64,000 nt of DNA from Streptomyces sp. NBC_01341. GTDB lineage: Bacteria > Actinomycetota > Actinomycetes > Streptomycetales > Streptomycetaceae. The DNA lies in NCBI RefSeq assembly GCF_035946055.1, contig NZ_CP108364.1, positions 434,001-498,000 of the forward strand. The letters run 5' to 3'. A model generated the notes under the pieces. That model was not told the DNA's origin and did not search any database. It saw only the letters and a list, made by a program, of their open reading frames with translations. Shown one piece after another: positions 52,713 through 61,700 of the stretch (position 1 is its first letter; every line of letters begins with the position of its first letter). The position numbers and the translations under genes were made by a program.

Positions 52713-53228
52713 GCTTGTGCCTTCCTGTTCATATCCGGACCCGCACCTCGCGGTCCCGGGGTGTAGTGGTCCGCGCCGACACAGCAAAACGCCCGCACCA
52801 AAGCGCGGGCAAGCGAAGCGGACCACGACATCTGGCAGAGACGCTACATCGCGGAACCGGCCCCCACCAGGGAGCAACAACACGACGCACGCGTCCAGTC
52901 GGGTGAGCCGGTGCCTCAACTGCGTCCCGGGCGCCGAATCGCCCCGCCGGACGGCTGGGCAACGCGGGGCGCCCGGGGCCGGAGGCGCCGCTCCGGGAGT
53001 CGCGGAGCGGCTGTGAGCCGTACGGGTCCCGGCTCTCCGGGCGTGGCGGTGAGACCGGGGGTACAGGGCCTTTTCCGGCCCTTCTTGACTGACAGGGGCA
53101 TGACCAACCGTGGAGCCCGGGCATAGTTCCGGGGACCTCGGGAGACCGGACAGCTGACCCACCGGTGCGGCTCCACTCCCGCGCTCCCGGCTCCGAGGAG
53201 CCGGGCCCCCACGAGTGAAGGGACAGCA
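52713..53228. other. Divergent regulatory region csp / snapalysin
   Basis: 516 bp without a supported gene. It contains the structured csp leader on the minus strand and presumably the protease promoter. The LysR-type gene that usually sits divergent from snapalysin genes in Streptomyces is not here. Confidence 0.5.
52766..52826 (-). ncRNA. Nested hairpin in the cold-shock gene leader
   Basis: The outer stem GTGGTCCGC/GCGGACCAC (52766-52774 with 52818-52826) encloses an inner stem GCCCGC/GCGGGC (52791-52796 with 52805-52810). It lies 54 to 114 bases upstream of the csp start codon on the transcribed side. A temperature-responsive leader is a reasonable inference. Confidence 0.45.
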
Positions 53229-53810
53229 ATGCCGCACTCCTTATGGCTGAAGGCAGCCGGGACCGCCGCAGCACTCACCTTGGCCGCAGCAACGGCAGCA
53301 CACGCCGCTCCGGCATCCGAAGAGGCCGCCGCCTCGAATGCGGCGGCGGTGGTGACGCTCCACTACGACGACAGCCGGGCCGCGGGCTGGGAAGCGGCGA
53401 TCAGCGCCGGAGTCGCCTCGTGGAACCTGAACGTCGACAACGTGAAGCTGGTCGAAGCCGCGCCCGGCACCCGGGCCGAGATCGTGATCGTCGCCACCAG
53501 TGGCTGGCCCCAGGCGACGCTCGGTCCGGTACGCGCGGGCGGCCAGGTGCGCGTCGAACTCGGAAGCCAGGCGGTCTCACAGGGGTACGACAAGACCCGC
53601 ATCGCCGCTCACGAGATGGGACACAGCCTCGGCCTGCCGGACACCAAACCGGGCCCCTGCTCCCAGCTGATGTCCGGCTCCAGCGCCGGCACCGCTTGCC
53701 GTAACGCGGTTCCCAACGCCTCCGAGCAGAGCCGCGTGGAGTCCGCCTACGCCAACGGCCTCGCCTCACGCGTACCGGCCGACGGCCGTGTGCTCGTGGA
53801 CGCGAACTAG
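53229..53810 (+). CDS. snpA: Snapalysin-type zinc metalloprotease (M7)
   Basis: A 193-residue secreted protease. The signal peptide is residues 1-27 ([24 protein letters not shown]). The mature domain [37 protein letters not shown] leads to the zinc site [13 protein letters not shown], the HExxHxxGxxD signature of snapalysins, and the two later Cys ([13 protein letters not shown]) can form the known disulfide. It degrades milk-type and other proteins outside the cell. Confidence 0.9.
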   Translation: MPHSLWLKAAGTAAALTLAAATAAHAAPASEEAAASNAAAVVTLHYDDSRAAGWEAAISAGVASWNLNVDNVKLVEAAPGTRAEIVIVATSGWPQATLGPVRAGGQVRVELGSQAVSQGYDKTRIAAHEMGHSLGLPDTKPGPCSQLMSGSSAGTACRNAVPNASEQSRVESAYANGLASRVPADGRVLVDAN

Positions 53811-53966
53811 CCGGCACGAGGAGCACGGCGCGAGGTGCCCGACGCCGTCCTGGGCGATCGGGCACCTCGTCGCGCGCACGGTGCTGTGCGACGCACCGAG
53901 GCGCCCGGCGCCGCCCGCGTCTCGGCGGCCTGCGGCGCGCCGGACGCTCGCACCGGTCCGGGAGGG

Positions 53967-54764
53967 TCAGCCCCTCGCGCGCTGGTGGAGAGAGGCCGCA
54001 AGCAGGTGGGAGTCGAGCAGGGAGACGTCCGCCGTCCGGTCCGCCCGCGCGAAGCCCGACAGCATCCGTTTGGTCAGGACGAGTGCTTCCGGCGAGCGTC
54101 GGACGAGAGGTCTCGTCCAGGATGCGATCACCTTGTCCAGCTGATCGAGGGGCGCGGTCCGGTGGAGCAACCCGATGCTGTGGGCCGTACCGGCGTCGAA
54201 GACCTCGCAGGTGAGCATCAGCTCGCGAATCCTGGCTGCTCCCGCCTCGGAGACCAGGCGTCCCATCGCGCCGCCCCACGCAGGCGGCAGCCCGATGCCG
54301 ACCTCCGGCATGCGGAAGCAGCTGGTGTCGGCTCCGGCGCGCAGATCGCAGAAGGAGGCGAGCGCGAGGCCGGCGCCGATGACCCGCCCGTGCAGCCGGG
54401 CGATGGTGACCGCGTGCGTGTTCTCCAGTGCCTGGCACAGGCGGTGGGCCTTGTCGGCGATGCGCCGCAGCGCCGCTCCGGACGGATCGGCGGCCAGTGC
54501 CTCCTGATACTCGGCGCGGTCCGCACCCAGGCTGAAGTCCGTACCCAGTGACGACAGCGTCAGGATCCGGACATCGGGTCTCTCGTGGAGGTCGTCGAGC
54601 AGGGCGGCGAGGTCGTCGAGTACCGCGGCGCCCAGCGTGTCGTCCTGCCCCCAGGGGTTGAGGCGGACGTGCAGCACGGGACCGTCCTGCTCGGCGAGTA
54701 CCGCCTTGGGGACGGTACGGGCGCGTGCGGTGGTGGGGGTGGGGGTGGGGGTGGTTTCGGTCAT
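53967..54764 (-). CDS. Enoyl-CoA hydratase/isomerase family protein (conservon end)
   Basis: A 265-residue crotonase-fold protein. The core is VLHVRLNPWGQDDTLGAAVLDDLAALLDDL, LTLSSLGTDFSLGADRAEY (oxyanion region) and RLHGRVIGAGLALASFCDLRAGADTSCFRMPEVGIGLPPAWGGAMGRLV. The conserved second catalytic Glu region reads MPEVGIG, so the Glu is kept. ATG 54764 overlaps the P450 stop (ATGA). It is therefore the last gene of the conservon operon, an uncommon addition that may act on the same acyl substrate as the P450s. Confidence 0.85.
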   Translation of the reverse strand: MTETTPTPTPTTARARTVPKAVLAEQDGPVLHVRLNPWGQDDTLGAAVLDDLAALLDDLHERPDVRILTLSSLGTDFSLGADRAEYQEALAADPSGAALRRIADKAHRLCQALENTHAVTIARLHGRVIGAGLALASFCDLRAGADTSCFRMPEVGIGLPPAWGGAMGRLVSEAGAARIRELMLTCEVFDAGTAHSIGLLHRTAPLDQLDKVIASWTRPLVRRSPEALVLTKRMLSGFARADRTADVSLLDSHLLAASLHQRARG

Positions 54765-56008
54765 GCGAGGGCTACGTCCAGGTTCAGCAGGCGCCGGAAC
54801 GCCACGCGGGGCGCCATCGACGGGGGGCGTACGAGGGTGAGGCGGGGAAGGCGCCGGATGAGTTGGCGGAGGAGGGTCTGAGCTTCGAGGCGGGCCAGCG
54901 GGGCGCCGAGGCAGTAGTGGATACCGCCGCTGAACGCGAGGTGGCCCGGGGTGCGTGCGGGGTCGAACAGGTCCGGGTCACTGTGTCTGGCAGGGTCCCG
55001 GTGCGCCGCTCCGATCATGAGGTGGACCATCTCGTCGCGGCGCACCTCGATGCCTCCCAGCACGGTGTCCTGCGAGGCGACCCTGCTGATCACGTGGGTG
55101 GGCGGGTCGTAGCGGAGCGTCTCCTCGACGAAGCCGACCACGAGGTCGGGGTTGTCGGCGATCATGTCCCAGCGGTCCGGGCTCTCGACGAGCCGGAGTG
55201 TCATCGTCGAGAGGAGGGTCGCGGTGGTCTCCAGAGCCGCCAGCAGGACGAACAGCACCAGGAAGTAGACCGCCTCGTCGGCCTTGTCCTGGTCGGGTTC
55301 GATCGCGTCCCATGCCTGGATCCACCGGGTGACGGGATCGTCACCCGGACGGGAGCGCCGATCGCGCACCACTTCCATGAAGTAGGTGCGGAGCTCCGCC
55401 GTGGCCGTGTCGGACAGTGCCAGCTGGCTGGCCGAGGGCAGCAGTTCCTGGGTGAAGACCTGATCGTGGGTCAGCTGTCGCAGCCGAGGCCAGTCGGCCT
55501 GTGGCAGCCCGAGCCAGTCACCTATGGTGGCGACCGGCAGCTCCTCGCAGACCAGCTCCGAGAAGTCCGCCTCGCCGGTGCGTATTCGCTCCGTGAAGGC
55601 GTCGAGGAGCTGATCCGCGGTCCGGCTCACGTTGCGGCCGATGTGCTCCACGGTGGCTCGGTCGAAGGTGCCCGCGGCCCGTCGCACCCTGGTGTGGTCC
55701 GGAGGGTTGAGCGCGGCGAGCGTGTGGCTCATCTCGCGCGAGGAGGGCGCGTTCCAGCGCGTCCCGGGCCCCTGGCGTTCCCGCCAGCTCCGGTCCGGCT
55801 CCAGCCACTGACGACTGCGCAGAACCTGGTCGCAGGCGGCGTAGCCCGTGACGAGCGAGCCGCCCCAGGGTGCGGGCACCACCTCTCCCCGCGCGAGGAG
55901 TTCGGCGTATATCGGGAAGGGGTCGGCCTGCCCTCTGACCGTCCGCAGACGGGAGAAGAGGGAGGCGGACGCCCGGCGGTCGTACGACGGAGATGTGGCA
56001 ACCCCCAT
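54761..56008 (-). CDS. cvnF: Cytochrome P450 (conservon-associated, second)
   Basis: A 415-residue P450. The haem Cys366 is in FSGGIHYCLGAPLARLE and the ExxR is E296-T-L-R299. The I-helix reads LLAALETTATLL (257-262) with Ala258 where the oxygen-binding Gly is normal; Glu260 and Thr261-262 are kept. The substrate is unknown. AAAGGAG precedes ATG 56008. It follows the CYP157-like gene by 103 bp and is coupled to the enoyl-CoA hydratase gene. Conservons of S. coelicolor also carry P450 pairs, so electron transfer through this locus fits precedent. Confidence 0.85.
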   Translation of the reverse strand: MGVATSPSYDRRASASLFSRLRTVRGQADPFPIYAELLARGEVVPAPWGGSLVTGYAACDQVLRSRQWLEPDRSWRERQGPGTRWNAPSSREMSHTLAALNPPDHTRVRRAAGTFDRATVEHIGRNVSRTADQLLDAFTERIRTGEADFSELVCEELPVATIGDWLGLPQADWPRLRQLTHDQVFTQELLPSASQLALSDTATAELRTYFMEVVRDRRSRPGDDPVTRWIQAWDAIEPDQDKADEAVYFLVLFVLLAALETTATLLSTMTLRLVESPDRWDMIADNPDLVVGFVEETLRYDPPTHVISRVASQDTVLGGIEVRRDEMVHLMIGAAHRDPARHSDPDLFDPARTPGHLAFSGGIHYCLGAPLARLEAQTLLRQLIRRLPRLTLVRPPSMAPRVAFRRLLNLDVALA

Positions 56009-56111
56009 ATGGCGGCTCCTTTCTGAGAACCAGCCGCCATGCATACCCACATGATCGTTAAAGCATCCACTGTCACTGAGTACTCAGGAGGTTACTAAAA
56101 TCACTCTTGCC

Positions 56112-57488
56112 TCACTCGCCCCTGGTCCACGCGAGGAAGCGGGTGAAGAGGCCGCCCTTGGACTGCGGTGCGACACTCGTGCCCGTACGCGCAGGTCCGG
56201 TGGTGGGAGACGAGGAGGGGACTGCCTGCTGCTGCGGCGCCTGGCCCGGGTTCGATGCCGCCGGCTCGGCCGCCTGCGGAACAGCCCTCGGGGAGAAGCG
56301 GATCGGCAGGGTGACCAGCGATCGGCTCCACGGGCTCGGCGCCCAGGTGAGAGCCTTGAACGGAACACGCATCTCGACATCGGGAAGCCGGTTGAGCAGT
56401 GCTTCGACGGCGGTCACGGCGATCATGAACGCCGGGTCCTTGGCCGGGCAGGCGTGTGGGCCGGCACCGAACGCCAAGTGCGCCTTGGCACTCAGCTGTT
56501 CGCGGTGCTCGGTCAGCTTGGGGTCCGTGTTGGCCGCGGCGAACGAGACCAGGATCGGGTCATTGGCCCGGACCACTCTGCCACCGAGCTCGACGTCATG
56601 AGTCGGGTAGTGCGCGGCGTAGTTGGCGATCGGCGCGTAGTTCCAGAGCGTCTGGGAGACGGCGTCCTCGACCGGGAGGCCGACCTGCCAGTCCTCGCCG
56701 AGGTACAGCGCGCTGCTGGTGCCGATGGCCGCGGCCAGCGGCGCGGTGCCGCCGGAGAGCAGGGTCACCAGCTGGTGCAGCACCTCCTCGTCGCTCAGCT
56801 GGGCCGAGTGCTCCATCAGACGCGTCGTCAGGTCCGCTGCGGGCCTGCGTCGTTTGAGAGCGATCAGCTCGGTGAGCGCTCCGCCGAGGACCTCGTCCGC
56901 CCCGGGGGTGCCCTCGAAGATGCCGCTGATCCCGGCGATGACCCGGTCGCCGATCTCGGGCGGGCAGCCGAACAGGTCGCTGAAGACCAGCAGGGGCAGC
57001 GGCTGCGCGTATTCGGCCATGAGCTCGGCCTGGCCGCGGATGTCCGTACTGAACTGGCTGATCAGGTAGTTGGCGGACTGCTGGGTCTGCCTGATGAGCT
57101 GGTGCTCGTTGACCGTGGCGAGACTGTCCGTCACAGCCTGGCGCAGACGGGCATGTGCCGCGCCGTCACTGAAGAGCGCGTTGGGGCGGTATCCCATCAT
57201 GGGCAGCGCAGGGCTGTCGGCCGGGACGCGCCCTTCGTTGAGGGCGTTCCAGCGGCGCGAGTCGCGTACGAAGGAGGCGGGGTTCTGCAGGACGTACAGT
57301 GCGGCGTCGTAGCTGGTGACGAGCTCGGCCTGGACGTCGGGGGCGATGTCCACGGGTGCGCTGGGGCCGAAGGACCGGAGCTGTGCGTAGTGGCCCTCGG
57401 GGTCGGCTCCGAACGAGGGGCCGTACATCTGGACGTTCCCGTGCGCGGGGCAGCCGGGGGGTATCTGTGAGTCGAGTGGCTGTTGCAT
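56112..57488 (-). CDS. cvnE: Cytochrome P450, CYP157-like, lacking ExxR (CvnE)
   Basis: A 458-residue P450. The haem Cys347 is in FGAGPHACPAK. The K-helix motif that should read ExxR is S278-Q-T-L-W282: both Glu and Arg are absent. CYP157 proteins of conservons are known to lack ExxR (EQSLW in CYP157C1); here even the Glu is gone. The I-helix region LLSGGTAPLAAAIGTSSAL is also unusual. A proline/serine-rich tail of about 50 residues ends in TRFLAWTRGE. It sits 10 bp after cvnD. Confidence 0.9.
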   Translation of the reverse strand: MQQPLDSQIPPGCPAHGNVQMYGPSFGADPEGHYAQLRSFGPSAPVDIAPDVQAELVTSYDAALYVLQNPASFVRDSRRWNALNEGRVPADSPALPMMGYRPNALFSDGAAHARLRQAVTDSLATVNEHQLIRQTQQSANYLISQFSTDIRGQAELMAEYAQPLPLLVFSDLFGCPPEIGDRVIAGISGIFEGTPGADEVLGGALTELIALKRRRPAADLTTRLMEHSAQLSDEEVLHQLVTLLSGGTAPLAAAIGTSSALYLGEDWQVGLPVEDAVSQTLWNYAPIANYAAHYPTHDVELGGRVVRANDPILVSFAAANTDPKLTEHREQLSAKAHLAFGAGPHACPAKDPAFMIAVTAVEALLNRLPDVEMRVPFKALTWAPSPWSRSLVTLPIRFSPRAVPQAAEPAASNPGQAPQQQAVPSSSPTTGPARTGTSVAPQSKGGLFTRFLAWTRGE

Positions 57489-57498
57489 TCCTGCGCTC

Positions 57499-58059
57499 CT
57501 AGGCGAGTTGGGACATGAGGTGTTGCACGAGGGTGATGAGGGCCTGCGCCGAGGAGGTCTCGTCCCGCACGTCGCACTTCACGACCGGGGTGTCGGAGGT
57601 GAGGTTCAGGGCCTCACTCACCTCTTCGAGCGGGTAGTCCACGGTGCCTTCGAAGTGATTCACGGCGATGGCGTACGTCAGACCGAAACGCTCGACGAGG
57701 TCGAGGACGGGGAAGGATTCGTGCAGACGCTCCGGGTCGACGAGTACCAGCGCGCCCAGAGCGCCGCGGGAGAGCTCCTCCCACATCTCCTTGAAGCGCT
57801 CCTGGCCGGGCGTGCCGAAGAGGTAGAGCACCAGGGTGTCGCTGAGGGTCAGCCGCCCGAAGTCCATGGCGACCGTGGTGGTCTTCTTGTCGGGCACGCC
57901 CGACAGGTCATCGAAGCCCACGCTGGCCTCGGTGATCTCTTCCTCGGTCCGCAGGGGTTCGATCTCGGAGAGACTGCCGATACAGGTGGTCTTGCCGACC
58001 CCGAAGTGCCCCACTATGAGGATCTTCACCGCGTGGGAGACGTCTGGATCCAGGTACAC
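57499..58059 (-). CDS. cvnD: Conservon GTPase CvnD (Ras-like, MglA type)
   Basis: A 186-residue small GTPase. G1 is GHFGVGKTTCIGSLSEIEP, G2 Thr region EITEASVGFDDLSGVPDKKTTTVAMDFGRL, G3 LYLFGTPGQERFKEMWEEL, and G4 AIAVNHFEG replaces the usual NKxD, as in this family. It partners with the roadblock protein CvnB in a membrane-linked switch. It starts 3 bp after the cvnC stop. Confidence 0.9.
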   Translation of the reverse strand: MYLDPDVSHAVKILIVGHFGVGKTTCIGSLSEIEPLRTEEEITEASVGFDDLSGVPDKKTTTVAMDFGRLTLSDTLVLYLFGTPGQERFKEMWEELSRGALGALVLVDPERLHESFPVLDLVERFGLTYAIAVNHFEGTVDYPLEEVSEALNLTSDTPVVKCDVRDETSSAQALITLVQHLMSQLA

Positions 58060-58062
58060 GCG

Positions 58063-58455
58063 TTACGCTCCGAATCGATTCTTCAGGCCTTCGAGCACGG
58101 CGCTGACCAGTTCTCTGTCGACACGTTCGGCGCGCGGAATCGGTCTCCTCACGAGGATGAGACTGTCCTCCTCCAACTGCGCCAGCAGGATGCGGACGAT
58201 GCCCAGGGGCAGGTGCGTGTGCCCTGCCACCTCGGCCACGGACAGGAAGCCGTCGGCGACCAGGTCCATGACCTGCCCCGCCTCCGGGGACAGCGTGTGC
58301 GCCGCCACCGGTCCGTCCTCCGCGGCCGCCGTCACGAGCGTCGTGTGCTCGTACTCGTGGTCCGGGGGCAGCGCTCGTCCGTTCGTGATCACGAAGAGGG
58401 GGACTAACGGCGACGTCAGTTCCAGCTCTTCGTCCTGCTCGGGCCCGTCAGGCAT
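58063..58455 (-). CDS. cvnC: DUF742 protein CvnC
   Basis: A 130-residue DUF742 protein: LVPLFVITNGRALPPDHEYEHTTLVTAA, then AHTLSPEAGQVMDLVADGFLSVAEVAGHTHLPLGIVRILLAQLEEDSLILVRRPIP. Its second half resembles a winged helix. Universal member of conservons, thought to take part in the GTPase complex. Its start overlaps the cvnB stop by 8 nt. Confidence 0.9.
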   Translation of the reverse strand: MPDGPEQDEELELTSPLVPLFVITNGRALPPDHEYEHTTLVTAAAEDGPVAAHTLSPEAGQVMDLVADGFLSVAEVAGHTHLPLGIVRILLAQLEEDSLILVRRPIPRAERVDRELVSAVLEGLKNRFGA

Positions 58456-59290
58456 GGCCTGTCCCCTTCGCCGGTGTCGCCGCCGCGGTGAGTCTGGGAA
58501 CCACCTCGTGCAGCCGTGTGGTGAACTCCTCTATGTCACAGTCGTGTTCAGCGGCAGCAGCCAGGAAGGCGCCGGGGCCGGCCGCCATCAGGAAGATCCA
58601 TCCGTGCTGGAACTCGATGACCGTCTGGCGCCACTCCGCGTCCTCCAGGACCCCCGCGAACTGAGAAGTGACCCGGCTGTAGGCGTGAATGCCCGTCATG
58701 GCCGCGGAGATCGTGTCCGCAAGGTCGCGGCTCATCCCGTTGGTCGCGCCGCGGGGAAGTCCGTCGGCTCCCAGCAGCACCGCGTGGCGGGCACCCTTGA
58801 CCTCGGACATCACCTTGTCGAGCTCGCCGAGGGTGAATCCCGTGTCACCTGAACTCTGCCGCCGGGGGGCGCCCCCCCGGGCTCCTCCGGCCTCCTCGCC
58901 GCTCAGTCTCGGCGGCGAGGTGAGGTTGTTGCCGAGCCGGGCGACGAGGCGGTGCATCCGGAAGGAGATCTGCTGCATGTCCACATCGGGCGCGGCCGCT
59001 GCGGCGAGGTAAGCGCCCTGCCCCGCCCCGATGAGGAAGCTCCAGCCGTGCGAGAACTCGATGATGGTCTGGTTCCACTGCCGGTCCTCCTCCGGTCCGG
59101 CGAAGTGGGCCGTCGCCCGGCTGAGCGACTGCATCCCGGCCATGGCGGCGGAGATGGTGCGCACGTCCTTCTCGGCCAGGCCCTCCGTCGCGCCGCGGGG
59201 AAGGCCGTCCGCGGACAGCAGGACCGCGTGCCGTGCACGGGGCACGTTGTGCACGATGTCCTCGAGCATCCACGACAGGTCTGCGGTCAT
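58448..59290 (-). CDS. cvnB: CvnB: tandem double roadblock/LC7 protein
   Basis: A 280-residue protein made of two consecutive roadblock domains. Repeat 1 covers residues 1-120 with RARHAVLLSADGLPRGATEG at 18-37; repeat 2 covers about 150-270 with GARHAVLLGADGLPRGATNG at 166-185. Each has the ISAAM...SR segment, the EFxHGW block and the AAAAAPDVD/AAAAEHDCD end. The linker is Gly/Arg-rich. Standard CvnB proteins are about 140 residues with one domain. The fusion would act as a covalent dimer on the GTPase CvnD. The start overlaps cvnA (ATGA). Confidence 0.9.
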   Translation of the reverse strand: MTADLSWMLEDIVHNVPRARHAVLLSADGLPRGATEGLAEKDVRTISAAMAGMQSLSRATAHFAGPEEDRQWNQTIIEFSHGWSFLIGAGQGAYLAAAAAPDVDMQQISFRMHRLVARLGNNLTSPPRLSGEEAGGARGGAPRRQSSGDTGFTLGELDKVMSEVKGARHAVLLGADGLPRGATNGMSRDLADTISAAMTGIHAYSRVTSQFAGVLEDAEWRQTVIEFQHGWIFLMAAGPGAFLAAAAEHDCDIEEFTTRLHEVVPRLTAAATPAKGTGHA

Positions 59291-60474
59291 GCGTCTTCGG
59301 ACCCTTCGAGCGAGGTGGCGTCAAGGTTGCGGCCGGAGAGGGTGCCGCGCTGGAAGGCCCCCAGGCTGCGCCCGGAAGTACGGCCCGTCTCCCCCGAGTT
59401 CCGCGGCGCCGGCGCGGTGGCGTCGGGGTCGGGAACGCTCGCGATGGGCGCCTGGCGTGCTCCGCGCTTGGGCAGGCCGTGCATCGTGCGCGTCGTCGCA
59501 CTCTGGGGCCGGCTCTCGGAGGTGCGCCGGATGTTGCTGACCGGGGCCTCCTGGGCGGGCGGTATCTCCTCCATGGTCCACAGCTCCTCGGGCAAGAGGA
59601 CGACAGCTCTGACGCCGCCGTATCGGGAGACTCCGGTGACGTCGACCTTGAAGCCGTGCTGACGTGCGATCAGGCCGACGACCGGGAAGCCGAACTTGGG
59701 CTGCGTCCCGAGCTGTGACAGCCGGGGGGCAACCTCTCCGGACAACAGCGTGGTGGCCCGCTGCCGCTCCTCGTCGTTCATGCTGACACCGGCGTCGTCG
59801 ATGACGATGCACAGGTTGTTCTGGACGCGCTGGAACGTCACCTCGATCGGTGCGTCCTGCTGCGAGAAGCTGGCGGCGTTGTCGAGCAGCTCCGCCACGG
59901 CGAGGGCGACGGGCGCGACGGCGGACGCCTTCAGCGCGAGACCGGTCTGCTGCATGATCGCGACCCGGTGGAAGTTACGGATCTGGCCCTGGGCACTGCG
60001 CACCACGTCGTAGACGCTGGCAGGCCTGTTGCGACGGCCGAGGGGCGCACCGCACATGACCGCGATGCCCTGAGCCTTGCGCGCCATCTGGGCGTTGGCG
60101 TGGTTGACGTCGAGGAGGTCGCTGAGGACCGCGTGTCCGCCGTACGTGCGCTGAATGCCGTCGAGCAGTGTCGTCTGCTCGGCGGCGAGGCTCTGCAGGA
60201 AGCTGGCCGCACCCTTGAGGACGGCCTTGGTGTTCTCCTCCGCCGCCTCCTTGGCCTCGCGGAGCGTGGCTTCCTGCTCGTTCCGGAACCTCTGCAGCTC
60301 GGCGCGTGACGCGTGCAGGTGACTGTCCGCCGTGAGTAGCTGCTGCCTGAGCTCGTCCTCGGTATGCTTCTTCTTCGCCCCCAGTGCTCTGTTACGGGCG
60401 ACGAGTGCCCCGATCACGACAACGGCTATCGCCGCCACCGCAACCAAGCACCACACAAGTGCGTCTCGATTCAT
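59287..60474 (-). CDS. cvnA: Conservon sensor kinase-like protein CvnA
   Basis: A 395-residue membrane protein. A single N-terminal helix (ALVWCLVAVAAIAVVVIGALVA) leads to a long coiled coil (HTEDELRQQLLTADSHLHASRAELQRFRNEQEATLREAKEAAEENTKAVLKGAASFLQSL). A GHKL-type ATPase domain follows (VAELLDNAASFSQQDAPIEV, then FGFPVVGLIARQHGFKVDV). There is no obvious phospho-acceptor His. CvnA is regarded as the sensor of the conservon. AAAGG precedes ATG 60474. The C-terminal 100 residues are disordered. Confidence 0.9.
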   Translation of the reverse strand: MNRDALVWCLVAVAAIAVVVIGALVARNRALGAKKKHTEDELRQQLLTADSHLHASRAELQRFRNEQEATLREAKEAAEENTKAVLKGAASFLQSLAAEQTTLLDGIQRTYGGHAVLSDLLDVNHANAQMARKAQGIAVMCGAPLGRRNRPASVYDVVRSAQGQIRNFHRVAIMQQTGLALKASAVAPVALAVAELLDNAASFSQQDAPIEVTFQRVQNNLCIVIDDAGVSMNDEERQRATTLLSGEVAPRLSQLGTQPKFGFPVVGLIARQHGFKVDVTGVSRYGGVRAVVLLPEELWTMEEIPPAQEAPVSNIRRTSESRPQSATTRTMHGLPKRGARQAPIASVPDPDATAPAPRNSGETGRTSGRSLGAFQRGTLSGRNLDATSLEGSEDA

Positions 60475-61700
60475 GGAAACCTTTCCCGGCGCATGGCATG
60501 CGGACGGCTGCGGATACGCCTCGCAAGGATCCGCAGCACAGCCGATCGGCACGGTTCACCCGCTGTTACGCGGATAGCGTGCCGCCGATCGCAAATCAGC
60601 ATCTGCGTCAAGTGGATCAAGATCACAGATGCCGGGATGCTATCACCGGAGCTTCGCCTCCCCGGACGCCCGTCACGACGTCCCGAACGCCCAACGCAGC
60701 TGTCGCAGCCGCAGGTTGACATGCCTATTCGGCCCCGCAGCTGCCATCCGCAGCCCCTCTCGCAACCGATCCGGCGATCGGTTCTTCACAAGAGGATTGA
60801 CAATCTCTCACATTGATCTGAGCCACCGTCAAGCCCACCCCCCAGCAGTGCTGCATCGGCAGGCGACAACGTCAAGCCTTCGGCGATCGTCGGCGTGTCG
60901 TTCGCCTGCCGCAAGGCTGCTCGTCCCGAGTGCCCGGAAGCCTTCTGGACACACCCCCCATCTGCCCGTACGGGCGGCACTGATGCTCGTCGAAGTCACC
61001 GGCCGGGCCGGGGCGATGACGAGCTCCGGCCAGGGGTCCCGCCGCCCGCGCCGGCATGGCGGATCGGCAGGGGATGATCCGGGCCACCCGCCGCGCCCTT
61101 CCGGTCAGCCCGCCCGTCCGGCGGGTGGGCCCACAGCTCGCTCGTCCCGAGCCCTGCCGCCCCGAAGCGTCCGGCGTCCATGACAGAAGGACCGGCTGCG
61201 TGACCGCCCGGATGTGCGCCGACGGCGTTTGATCGATTCCCGGTCCGCAGGCGCCGCCGACCGCCGCTGCCGGGGGTACTGCCGCCGCATGCCCTCGTCC
61301 GGACTCCCCCGCGTGCCGACGGAGCGCGCAGGAGCGATCGTGGACCCATGCGCGGCACCGGCAGTCATCCGCCTCGTCCTGGCCGACGCGCGCCCGCAGG
61401 CCACCCCTCGCGACCCCCGGGTCTTGACGGCACTCAGCCCGGAGCGGACACCCTCGTTCCGGCTCCGACTCGCCGGATGGCACGGGCGCGTGTCGTACCT
61501 GCCGGGAGCCGACGCGGCACTCGCAGGCGCGAGCCGGATCGGCGGCCCGCATGCTCGACATGTTCATCTCATCTTCACGAGCGAGGTCGGGCGACATCAC
61601 GTGCCGCAGGAAACGTCACGGGTGGTCCGGCATCGATCGCTCGTCGCCGGGCACAGGGTGCGAGGGCGGCCGCCCGGCCGGAAGGAGAGAGGACGAGTGA
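60475..61700. other. Long intergenic region upstream of the conservon
   Basis: 1226 bp between divergent units. Many overlapping frames exist, but they are Arg/Ala/Pro-rich with no family similarity and no ribosome sites, so I call no gene. It must contain the conservon promoter on the minus side and the promoter of the acyl-CoA dehydrogenase-like operon on the plus side. AAGGAGAGAGG precedes the latter. Confidence 0.4.
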
